The notes below the pieces were generated by a model, which was given only the letters and a program-made list of their open reading frames with translations, did not search any database and was not told where the DNA came from. A program made the translations under genes and the position numbers. DNA of 64,000 nt from DASQHW01 sp963837155 (GTDB lineage: Bacteria; Actinomycetota; Acidimicrobiia; IMCC26256; PALSA-610), in NCBI GenBank assembly GCA_963837155.1, contig CAWIMB010000002.1, positions 1,488,001 to 1,552,000 on the forward strand, written 5' to 3'. Positions 1 to 8,032 of this stretch are shown in pieces; the stretch's first letter is position 1; the number at the start of each line of letters is the position of its first letter.

Positions 1-1662
1 GAGGAAGAGCTTGTAGCCGTTGCCGAAGTCTTCCTTCAGGCAGAACTCGTCGCGCAGCACCTCGCCCGGGCCCGGATCGCCGGGCTTCATCGAGGTGTTC
101 GGCTCCTCCCACCCGACGAGCCAGCGGTCGGACGCGATGAACGCATCGGCGCGCCGCATCTCGCCGGTAAGTGGCGTGCCCCGGCGGTTCGTGAGCCCGG
201 GTTCGAACTCGACGAAGGCTGTGCCCGGCTCGTACCGCGGCAGGAGGTAATAGAGAAAGCTGTCGACGTTCGGCACGCGGCGCAGGTCGGTGTTGCCCAC
301 GATCACGCGGCTCCCGGGTTTCACGTCCCGCTCGACCGCATCGAGCAGCGATTCGATGCTGTGCGCGAACGAAGGATCATCACCGACATAGAACGTGCGG
401 CCGTGCCGAGTGATGGCGATCGTCTTCGGCAAGTCGAACGAGTCCTGGACGAGCGCGATGTACCGCCGGGCGGTGAACGTCGGCAACAACAGGGACGTCA
501 CGACGATCACCGACACGCCGGCCACGACCCCGACGCGCGCCAGGGACCACGACGGTCGCAACATGATGGCGACTTCGGCGATCGCGGCGGGCACGAGGAT
601 GACGACGACGGCACTCACCCACGCGAGATGCGCGGAATCGGCCCGTTGCACCGCCTGCGGGAACATCCCCAGCCCGAAGAGCGCACCCGCGAGGAGCACG
701 CGCGGCCGGAACGCGTTCGGTGCCCGGCGCACTGCCCAGATGCCGGCGCCCACGAGCGCGACCGCGAGCAACGCGAGCAGCACGAACCACGCGAACAACT
801 GCTGCGGGATCGAGAGCCGCGGCAGCGGCCACCACCGGTCGACGAAGACGATGACCTTGGCGATCCCCTCGAGGTGATCCGGGTTCGGCGGCACCGGAAG
901 GCCGCGACCGGACCGCAAGTGGAAGATCGGGTCGATCAGCATCCCGCGCCAGACCGTGCCGGGGCCCGCAACCACGATGTGCACGAGATACGGGACGAGC
1001 CCGATGCCCAGCCCGATGAGCGCTCGCTTCACCGGCACGCGCGGCAAGCCCCACAATGCCGCGGAACCGGCGAGGACCAGCGCGAGCGCGAGATCGATGC
1101 GGTACAGCAGCGCGCACGCGGCCAGGACGCCGCCGGCGAACGCCCACCGGTTCGCGCGGCGCAGATCGTCCGCGCCGCTGTGGGAGCGCGCCTGCACGAG
1201 CGCGACAACGGACGCGAGCGCGAGCGCGGCGCCACCCGTCCAAGGGATCGCGGTGAGCAACAGCGTCGGCATCACGAACATGACGCTCAACAGCACGGCC
1301 GACACCGCGACCCAGCGGCCCCACCATCGCACGAGGGCCGCCGCGCCGATCGCCATGCCGACGATCTGCGTCAGGCCGACGAGCCGTTCCACCACAAGAT
1401 GGGTTGCAAAGACCTTGTAAACCGCGGCGAGCACCCACAGCCCACCGGGCCCGTAGAGCCAGAGGAAATCCTTGTTCGGGATCGCGCCGTGCACCACCCG
1501 GTCGGGCAGCACGAGCATGAAACCCTCTTCCATCGCCGGGCCCGCGGCGTGCATCAAGGCCCGGAGGGGGAGCAACACCGCAACGAGCGTCACGATCGCG
1601 ATCGCCGGCCAGCAGCTCTGCCACGCGGGCCGTGTCGAATCTTCCCGAGGCTCCTCCGGCAT
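1..1662 (-). CDS. Multi-membrane GT-C-like protein (partial, runs off left edge)
   Basis: The reading frame is open from the ATG at 1662 to the window edge, giving 554 codons with the C-terminus missing. The N-terminus has a hydrophobic helix, then the block MEEGFMLVLPDRV and IPNKDFLWLYGPGG, then many predicted membrane segments. The protein encoded at 4154-5860 carries the same block (MEEGFMLVFPERV, IPNRDFLHLYGPGS), so the two are paralogues. Large polytopic proteins with a conserved acidic first loop resemble lipid-linked-sugar glycosyltransferases of the GT-C fold; donor and acceptor are unknown. An in-frame GTG at 1698 is an alternative start. Neither start has a clear ribosome binding site. 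The gene is divergent from the flavoprotein at 1914, and the roughly 215-250 bp between them hold no motif I recognise. Confidence 0.75.
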   Translation of the reverse strand, partial: MPEEPREDSTRPAWQSCWPAIAIVTLVAVLLPLRALMHAAGPAMEEGFMLVLPDRVVHGAIPNKDFLWLYGPGGLWVLAAVYKVFATHLVVERLVGLTQIVGMAIGAAALVRWWGRWVAVSAVLLSVMFVMPTLLLTAIPWTGGAALALASVVALVQARSHSGADDLRRANRWAFAGGVLAACALLYRIDLALALVLAGSAALWGLPRVPVKRALIGLGIGLVPYLVHIVVAGPGTVWRGMLIDPIFHLRSGRGLPVPPNPDHLEGIAKVIVFVDRWWPLPRLSIPQQLFAWFVLLALLAVALVGAGIWAVRRAPNAFRPRVLLAGALFGLGMFPQAVQRADSAHLAWVSAVVVILVPAAIAEVAIMLRPSWSLARVGVVAGVSVIVVTSLLLPTFTARRYIALVQDSFDLPKTIAITRHGRTFYVGDDPSFAHSIESLLDAVERDVKPGSRVIVGNTDLRRVPNVDSFLYYLLPRYEPGTAFVEFEPGLTNRRGTPLTGEMRRADAFIASDRWLVGWEEPNTSMKPGDPGPGEVLRDEFCLKEDFGNGYKLFL

Positions 1663-1913
1663 GACCGGAGCCGTACGGGCGAGTTCGGGATCGATCACAA
1701 TACGGAGCTTCGCGCGACGCGAGACGTTTCGAATCCGCGCTTCTCGGGTGGAATGGCTCCGTGGGCGCGAAGCGTGGGGAACGAGTGCATCCGCGCCAAG
1801 ACCACCCAGCGTGCCCGAGTGCCACGCGCCTGCGCCGGCGCCATACACTGCGGCGCGGGAAATTCGACCAAGCGTGCGGCTAAGTCACGTCCCCAACACC
1901 TGAAGACGAACGC

Positions 1914-3392
1914 GTGAGCTCCATCGACGAACCAGGGAACGAACAGACGACCGCACCCAAGGTCGTCGTCATCGGCGCCGGACCGGCCGGACTGACTGCT
2001 GCGTACGTGCTCACCAAGAAGGGCGTCACGTCGACGGTGCTCGAGTCCGACACCATCGTCGGTGGCATCAGCCGTACCGCGGAGCGCGACGGCTGGCGCT
2101 TCGACATCGGCGGTCACCGCTTCTTCACCAAGGTGAAGCCGGTCGAGGAACTGTGGTTCGAGATCCTCGGTCCCGACGACTTCCTCCGCCGCCCGCGCCT
2201 GAGCCGCGTCTACTACCGCGGCAAGTTCTACGACTACCCGCTGGTACCGATGAACGCGCTGAGGAACCTCGGCTTCATCGAGGCGGTCCGGTGTGTGCTT
2301 TCGTATCTGTGGGTGCGTATTCATCCGCCCAAGGACAAGGCGACGCTCGAGGGGTTCGTGGCGTCCCGTTTCGGGTGGCGTCTCTACCGCCACTTCTTCA
2401 AGACCCAGAGCGAGAAGGTGTGGGGCGTTCCCTGCACCGAGATCCAGGCGGACTGGGGCGCGCAACGCATCAAGAACCTGTCGTTGTTCCGTGCCGTGTG
2501 GGAAGCGCTCAAGCCCAAGAAGCTGAAAGCGCGACAGGGCAAGGCGAAGCAGGTCACGAGCCTCATCGAGGAGTTCAACTATCCCAAGTACGGCCCGGGG
2601 ATGATGTGGGAGCGGTGCACCGAGCTCATCACCGCCAAGGGCACGAAGGTGGTGTTCGACTCGCGCGTGACGAAGATCGAGCACGCCGACGGTCGCGCGA
2701 CCGCAGTGACCGCACTCACCGATGGCGTGCCGACCCGGTACGAGGGCACGCACGTGATCTCGTCGATGCCGATCAGCGAGCTGCTGCGGTCGATGGATCC
2801 GCCGGTGCCCGACGACGTGCTCAAGGCCGCGGATTCGCTGCGTTACCGTGACTTCATCACGGTCGCGCTCGTCGTGCCCGAAGAGGATGGCTTCCCCGAC
2901 AACTGGATCTACATCAACGATGCGAGCGTCAAGGTCGGCCGGATCCAGAACTTCGGCCGGTGGTCGCCCTACCTGGTGAAGGACGGGCGCACCTGCCTCG
3001 GTCTCGAGCTGTTCGTCAACGAGGGTGACGAGTGGTGGACGATGGCCGACGCCGACCTCATCGAGAACGGGAAGCGTGAGCTCGAACAGATCGGCCTGGT
3101 CGATGCGTCGCATGTCGAGTCGGGCTACGTCGTCCGGATGCCGAAGGCGTATCCCTTCTACGACGCGGAATACAAGGAGAACGTCGCCACGCTCGCGCGG
3201 TGGATCGAGGAGCACGCGCCGAACGTGTATCCGGTCGGCCGCAACGGCATGCACCGGTACAACAACCAGGACCACTCCATGTACACCGCGATGCTCTCGG
3301 TCGAGAACATCTTCGGGGCCCACCACGACATCTGGTCGGTCAACGTCGAAGCCGAATATCACGAGGAACGCGTCGACGAAGAGGCCAGTTAG
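1914..3392 (+). CDS. FAD/NAD(P)-dependent oxidoreductase, UDP-galactopyranose-mutase-like
   Basis: This is a 492-residue soluble flavoprotein of the amine-oxidase/UGM-like group. An N-terminal Rossmann motif GAGPAGLTAAYVL (residues 21-33) binds the ADP part of FAD. It is followed by GGISRT and DIGGHRFFTK, the pattern seen in UDP-galactopyranose mutase relatives and in actinobacterial glycan-cluster flavoproteins. The C-terminal GMHRYNNQDHSM region fits the second FAD-binding segment. The reaction is not determinable here. A sugar-nucleotide or lipid-linked-sugar substrate is inferred from the neighbouring glycosyltransferases. The start is GTG at 1914, without a strong ribosome binding site. 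The stop overlaps the convergent GT2 gene by 4 bp. Confidence 0.85.
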   Translation: MSSIDEPGNEQTTAPKVVVIGAGPAGLTAAYVLTKKGVTSTVLESDTIVGGISRTAERDGWRFDIGGHRFFTKVKPVEELWFEILGPDDFLRRPRLSRVYYRGKFYDYPLVPMNALRNLGFIEAVRCVLSYLWVRIHPPKDKATLEGFVASRFGWRLYRHFFKTQSEKVWGVPCTEIQADWGAQRIKNLSLFRAVWEALKPKKLKARQGKAKQVTSLIEEFNYPKYGPGMMWERCTELITAKGTKVVFDSRVTKIEHADGRATAVTALTDGVPTRYEGTHVISSMPISELLRSMDPPVPDDVLKAADSLRYRDFITVALVVPEEDGFPDNWIYINDASVKVGRIQNFGRWSPYLVKDGRTCLGLELFVNEGDEWWTMADADLIENGKRELEQIGLVDASHVESGYVVRMPKAYPFYDAEYKENVATLARWIEEHAPNVYPVGRNGMHRYNNQDHSMYTAMLSVENIFGAHHDIWSVNVEAEYHEERVDEEAS

Positions 3393-4120
3393 GCCCGCGC
3401 CGCGCCGCGCTTCAGCACGCGGTCGCGTACGCCCCACCACGTCACGAGCGTGAGCTCCTCGGCCGCCACGCTCAACGTGAGCTTCGACTGGCCGCGCACG
3501 CGGTCGGTGAACGTGATCGGCACCTCGACGATCCGGCCGCCTTGGCGCTTCACCCGGTACGCGAGCTCCATCTGGAAGCCGTAGCCCTTCGCGCGTGTGC
3601 TGGCATAGTCGACGGCCTTCAGCATGTCGGCGCGGTACGCGCGGTAGCCCGAAGTCGCGTCGTGAATCGGCAGCCCGAGCACGAACGACGTGTAGCGGTT
3701 GCCCCACTTCGACAGCCCGCGCCGGTGCCAGGGCCAGTGGGGGATCGATCCGCCCGGCACGTAGCGGGAGCCGATGACGGCGTCGGCGCCGTTGTCGACC
3801 TCGCGGAACATGATCGGCAGCGCCGACGGGTCGTGCGACAGGTCGGCATCGATCTGCACCAGCACGTCGTAGCCGCGTTCGATACCGACCGAGAATCCGG
3901 CGCGGTACGCGTCGCCGAGCCCGATCTTCTTCGGCCGGCGCAGCACCTCGATGCGGCCGAGCTCGGTCGCGACCTCGTCGGCGGCATCGGCGGTGCCGTC
4001 CGGGCTGTTGTCGTCGACGACCAGGACGTCGGCGTCGGGCACGGCGTGGCGCACGCGCCGCAGGAACTCGACGATGTTCTCGACCTCGAGGTAGGTAGGC
4101 GTCACGATGAGCGGCCGCAC
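3389..4120 (-). CDS. Polyprenol-phosphate mannose synthase-like GT2
   Basis: A 243-residue family 2 glycosyltransferase of the DPM1/Ppm1 type. It would transfer mannose (or another hexose) from a nucleotide sugar to polyprenyl phosphate at the cytoplasmic membrane face, supplying the lipid-linked donor used by GT-C enzymes. Visible motifs are VVDDNSPDGT (about residues 34-43), the metal-binding QIDADLSHDP, the SGYRAY block and the C-terminal ITFTDRVRGQSKL, all in the usual order and length. The start is GTG. It lies 33 bp downstream of the GT-C-like gene at 4154-5860 on the same strand and is probably co-transcribed with it, which fits donor synthase plus membrane transferase. Confidence 0.88.
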   Translation of the reverse strand: MRPLIVTPTYLEVENIVEFLRRVRHAVPDADVLVVDDNSPDGTADAADEVATELGRIEVLRRPKKIGLGDAYRAGFSVGIERGYDVLVQIDADLSHDPSALPIMFREVDNGADAVIGSRYVPGGSIPHWPWHRRGLSKWGNRYTSFVLGLPIHDATSGYRAYRADMLKAVDYASTRAKGYGFQMELAYRVKRQGGRIVEVPITFTDRVRGQSKLTLSVAAEELTLVTWWGVRDRVLKRGAARA

Positions 4121-4153
4121 AAGAGGGAAAAGCTACAGGCTCCCGGAGTGGTG

Positions 4154-5860
4154 CTAACGGCACCTTTGGTACAGCTCGTAGATGTCGAGGTACGAGCCGA
4201 CGTGGCAGAAGTGCTCGGCAAGGACCCTCTCCGCCTTGTCGGAGCCGGTCTTGCGAGAATCGTTCGGCTCTTCCCAGTCGGCCCAGATCCGTTCCAGGAT
4301 CGCAATGTCCGACGTCGCGAGTTGCCGGTCGAGGCCGGAATCGTCGGTGTTGGCGACACCGGGATCCATCTCGATGTAGTACGTCCCGGGGTTGAGCTCC
4401 GGCAGCATGTAATAGAGGTATGCATCGCTGTACGGCGTCTTACGGAGGTTGACCGGCCCGACGAACAGCTTCTGGCCGGGCTGCGTGATGCGCGCCGCCT
4501 CGGCGATGACGAGGTTCGCGGCGTCGGCGCGGTCTTGCTTGCCGTAATAGAAGATGCGGCCGTCGTTCTCGATCTTGTACGCATGCCGGTGCACGTTGAA
4601 CGTTTGCAGCGAGTAGTCGGTATAGCGCGTGAGCGTGTAAGCCGGGATCACGAACACGATGACCGCGAGCGAGGCCGCGCTCGCAACGATCGTGAGCCGC
4701 GACTCCCGCACGCGGGGCGCGAGCCGGCGCACGAACTCGTAGAGCGCGACCGGCAGGAAACCGAACGGCACGCAACCGACCCACGCGAAGTGGGCGGAGT
4801 CGACGCGTTGCAGCGCTTGCGGAAGGATGCCGGCGCTGAACAGCGCGACGACCAACAAGGTCCGCGACCGGATCGATGCAGGCTCGGCGCGCATGAGCCG
4901 CCAGGCCATGACGAGCAGGAACACGACCACTGCGATCAGCAGGAAGAACCAGATGAACAGTTGCTGCGGACCGGTCGCATCCGGGATCGGCCACGAGAGC
5001 TGTTGCAACGAACCGGCCTTCTGCAAGAACCCGTCGTAGTGCGACCACGACGGGGGGACCGGGAGGCTGCGCCCGCCCCGGAGGTTGAAGACCGGATCGA
5101 TCACCATCCCCTGCACCACGTGGCCGAGCCCGGCGGTCGCGATGTGGATCAGGTACGGCGACACCGCGACGGCGAACGCGACGAGCAGTCGCTTCCGACG
5201 GGCCTGGTCGATGCCCCAGACCAACGCCACGATCGACAGGCCGACCGCGATGATCAGGTCGAGCCGGAACAGGACAGCGAGCCCCAGCAGCACCCCCGCG
5301 GCGATCGCGAACCGGCGGGCGATGCGTTCGTCGGAACGCGCCCGCGCCTCGATCCCTGCCGCGAGACCGAGCAGGCCGAGCCCGGCCGCGCCGACCCACG
5401 CCAGTGCGGTGAGACCGAACGGGATGATGATCAGTCCCGAGATCACCGCACCCGCGACGGCCAGCGTGCGATTCCAGCGACGCGCGAGGAGGTACACGCC
5501 GAAGACGATCGCGAGTTGCTGGAACAGCCCGAAGATTCGCTCGGTGAGCAGCGAGACGCCGAACACCTTGAACGCGCCCGCGAGCGCCCACACGCTTCCC
5601 GGGCCGTAGAGATGAAGGAAATCGCGATTCGGGATGTCACCCTTCAACACCCGCTCGGGGAAGACGAGCATGAAGCCCTCTTCCATTGGCGGGCCGGGGG
5701 CGCGGAGCAGCCCGCGCAACGGAATGGCGAACACCACCGCGACGATCCCGAGCGCGATTGCTTCGCGTTTCCAGCTCCGTGCCTTCGGCTCCTCCTCCCG
5801 CGCGACGGGCGGCACCGACGCAGGCGCGACCGGCGGAGCGTCGGGCGGGGCGTCGGGCAC
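4154..5860 (-). CDS. Multi-membrane GT-C-like protein, paralogue of the gene at 1-1662
   Basis: A 568-residue polytopic membrane protein. After a Pro/Ala-rich cytoplasmic tail come about ten hydrophobic segments and a C-terminal extracytoplasmic domain with DLAT-type loops and the ending DIYELYQRCR. The N-terminal loop MEEGFMLVFPERV plus NRDFLHLYGPGS is shared with the gene at the left edge. The family resembles ArnT/PMT-like lipid-linked sugar transferases in topology only; I cannot name it. The gene precedes the GT2 on the same strand (33 bp gap), so an operon is likely. The start is ATG at 5860, divergent from the SDR at 5959. Confidence 0.8.
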   Translation of the reverse strand: MPDAPPDAPPVAPASVPPVAREEEPKARSWKREAIALGIVAVVFAIPLRGLLRAPGPPMEEGFMLVFPERVLKGDIPNRDFLHLYGPGSVWALAGAFKVFGVSLLTERIFGLFQQLAIVFGVYLLARRWNRTLAVAGAVISGLIIIPFGLTALAWVGAAGLGLLGLAAGIEARARSDERIARRFAIAAGVLLGLAVLFRLDLIIAVGLSIVALVWGIDQARRKRLLVAFAVAVSPYLIHIATAGLGHVVQGMVIDPVFNLRGGRSLPVPPSWSHYDGFLQKAGSLQQLSWPIPDATGPQQLFIWFFLLIAVVVFLLVMAWRLMRAEPASIRSRTLLVVALFSAGILPQALQRVDSAHFAWVGCVPFGFLPVALYEFVRRLAPRVRESRLTIVASAASLAVIVFVIPAYTLTRYTDYSLQTFNVHRHAYKIENDGRIFYYGKQDRADAANLVIAEAARITQPGQKLFVGPVNLRKTPYSDAYLYYMLPELNPGTYYIEMDPGVANTDDSGLDRQLATSDIAILERIWADWEEPNDSRKTGSDKAERVLAEHFCHVGSYLDIYELYQRCR

Positions 5861-5958
5861 GCCGAGACAGTAGGCGAGGGGCGGTCAGCCGTTCCGAACG
5901 CCTGACGGGCAAGCGGTAGCGTCACGGGCCGTTCATCGGGTACCGAGGAGTTGTGGTC

Positions 5959-7004
5959 ATGAACAACGGTGACGCCACGGTCGCGCCGACGGCGGTCGTC
6001 ACCGGCGCGGCGGGATGGCTCGGGCAAAACCTGGTACGTGCGCTCGCCGAGGATCCGAGGCGGCAGCGCATACGGTGCCTTGTTCGCAGCCCCGAAGACG
6101 CCGCGTTGCTCGAGGTGGTGTCACCGCGGATCGAGGCAATGCCCGGCGACGTGCGCGATCCCGCGGTGATTGACGAGCTCTTCGACGGCGTGGGGCGCGC
6201 GTCGGTGTTTCACGCGGCCGCCGTCATCCATCCGGCGCGCTTCGTGCGTGAGTTCTTCGATGTGAACGTCGGCGGCACGCAGCTCGTGCTCGATCGCGCC
6301 CGCCGGGTTGGGGCGGCTCGCTTCGTGCACGTCTCGTCGAACTCACCGTTCGGTGCCAATCCGTCGGCGCACGACGTCTTCGACGAGGACTCGCCGTACG
6401 CGCCGTACATGGGCTACGGGCAGTCGAAGCTCGAAGCGGAACAGCTCGTGCGGCGGAGCTCCGAACGCGGCGACCTGGCGACCGTCATCGTCCGGCCGCC
6501 GTGGTTCTACGGACCGTTCCAGCCGGAACGGCAGACCACGTTCTTCGCATCGGTGCGGCGTGGCACGTTCCCGTTGCTGGCGCCCGGTACGCAACGCCGG
6601 TCGATGGTCTACACCGGCAACCTGGTGCAGGGAATGCTGCGCGCCGAAGTCGCCGACGCCGCGCCCGGCCACGCGTACTGGATCGCAGACGCCGAGCCGT
6701 ACGAGCTCCAAGCGGTCTTGGCAACCGTGCGCGACGCGTTGGCTGCCGAAGGCTTAACGGTCTCACGCCGGACGCCGATACGCATTCCCCGCGCCGCCGG
6801 CGTGCTCGCGGAGAAGGTTGACGGCGCGCTTCAGGCAAGCGGGCGCTACGTACAGGCAGTCCACGTGCTCGGCGAGCTGAAGGACACGATCGCGTGCGAC
6901 ATTTCGCGGCGCGGAAAGAGCTCGGCTATGAGCCGGCCGTCTCGCTCTTCGAGGGCATGCGTGCGAGCGTGCGCTTCTGTCTGGAACGGGGCTGGAAGCT
7001 CTGA
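5959..7004 (+). CDS. Extended SDR, NAD-dependent epimerase/dehydratase (frameshift near 6913)
   Basis: An extended short-chain dehydrogenase of about 348 residues. It has VVTGAAGWLGQNL (TGxxGxxG), the serine motif HVSSNSPFG and the catalytic pair YGQSK. Such enzymes epimerise, dehydrate or oxidise sugar nucleotides or sterol-like alcohols; the substrate is unknown. ATG 5959 is preferred over GTG 5953 because GAGGAG at 5945-5950 sits 8 bases upstream of the ATG. The frame breaks near 6913 (a base is missing in the CGCGGCGCGG run). The next frame continues as RKELGYEPAVSLFEGMR and stops at TGA 7002-7004, which overlaps the ATG of the next SDR. That overlap supports one intact gene with a sequence error. 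Confidence 0.8.
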
Positions 7005-8032
7005 TGGCTCGTTCGGTGCTCGTCACTGGCGGCAGTGGCTACTTCGGCAGCCTGCTCGCCGAGCGCGCGCTCGAGCAGGGAGACGCCGTCCGCATCTTCG
7101 ACGTGAACCCGCCGGGAGCAAGTACCGCGGCCGAGTACGTACAAGGCGACGTCCGCGACCGGGCCGCGCTGCGGGCCGCGTGCGAGGGGATCAACGTCGT
7201 GTTCCACAACGTCGCGCAGGTGCCGCTCGCAAAGGATCGCGCGCTCTTTGACGCCGTGAACGTGACCGGCACCGCGCAGATGCTCGTCGCGGCGCGTGAT
7301 GCCGGCGTGGCGAAGGTCGTGCACACGTCGTCGAGCGCGATCTTCGGGATTCCCGAGCACAACCCGGTCACCGAGGACACGCCCGGTCATCCGTTGGAGG
7401 CCTACGGGCGCGCCAAGCTGCAGGCCGAGCTGCTCTGCCGGGACGCGGCCGCCAGCGGCCTCGACGTCACGATCATCCGGCCCCGCACGATCCTCGGTCA
7501 CGGCCGGCTCGGCATCATCGCGTTGCTGTTCGAGTTCGTCGCCGATGGCGCGCCGGTGTTCGTCCTGGGCGGCGGTGCCAATCGCTATCAGTTCGTGCAC
7601 GCGAACGATCTCGCCGATGCGTGCATGCGCGCGGCGGATCGGGCGGGATCCTCGGTGTACAACATCGGGGCCGCCGAGTTCGGCACGATGCGCGAGACGC
7701 TGCAGTCGCTCGTCGAGCACGCGCGCACCGGATCGCGCGTGCGAACCCTGCCGATCGCCCCCGCGCGCATCGCCATGCGCGGGCTGGCGCGCCTGGGTCA
7801 GGCCCCGTTCGCCCCGTACCACTGGCTGTTGTACGGCGAGTCTTTGTATTTCGACATCACCAAGGCACGGACCGAGCTTGGTTGGGAGCCGAAGCACTCG
7901 AACGCGTCGATGTTGATCGAGTCGTACGAGTGGTTCCTCGCTCATCGAGAACAGCTCGACACGACGAGCGGGTCGCATCATCAGTCGCCGGTACGGCCGG
8001 GCCTGTTGCGTGTGCTGAAGATGCTCCCGTGA
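7004..8032 (+). CDS. Extended SDR, NAD-dependent epimerase/dehydratase
   Basis: A 342-residue extended SDR with VLVTGGSGYFGSLLAERAL at the N-terminus, the serine motif HTSSSAIFG and the catalytic YGRAK. It is a paralogue of the preceding gene and is translationally coupled to it through TGATG. Its GTGA overlap with the next membrane gene extends the same operon. Tandem SDRs inside a glycosyltransferase cluster suggest consecutive nucleotide-sugar conversions. This is inference: nothing in the sequence fixes the substrate, and a 3-beta-hydroxysteroid-dehydrogenase-like role cannot be excluded. Confidence 0.83.
   Translation: MARSVLVTGGSGYFGSLLAERALEQGDAVRIFDVNPPGASTAAEYVQGDVRDRAALRAACEGINVVFHNVAQVPLAKDRALFDAVNVTGTAQMLVAARDAGVAKVVHTSSSAIFGIPEHNPVTEDTPGHPLEAYGRAKLQAELLCRDAAASGLDVTIIRPRTILGHGRLGIIALLFEFVADGAPVFVLGGGANRYQFVHANDLADACMRAADRAGSSVYNIGAAEFGTMRETLQSLVEHARTGSRVRTLPIAPARIAMRGLARLGQAPFAPYHWLLYGESLYFDITKARTELGWEPKHSNASMLIESYEWFLAHREQLDTTSGSHHQSPVRPGLLRVLKMLP

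Noticed and set aside
361..1917. Long plus-strand open frame opposite the left-edge membrane gene
   Set aside because: Its product is Arg/His/Asp/Pro-rich without domains, while the minus strand carries a conserved membrane protein matching a paralogue at 4154-5860.
1695..4163. 822-codon minus-strand open frame across the flavoprotein and GT2
   Set aside because: Low-complexity Arg/Asp/Leu composition. The real genes on both strands here have clear motifs in other frames.
3200..5905. 901-codon plus-strand open frame
   Set aside because: Shadow of the minus-strand GT2 and membrane gene. High GC leaves few stops; there is no recognisable domain.
5884..5912. GTCAG...CTGAC arms before the SDR gene as a fourth operator
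   Set aside because: The arms point the opposite way and are spaced by about 14 bases, unlike the CTGAC-N6-GTCA sites.
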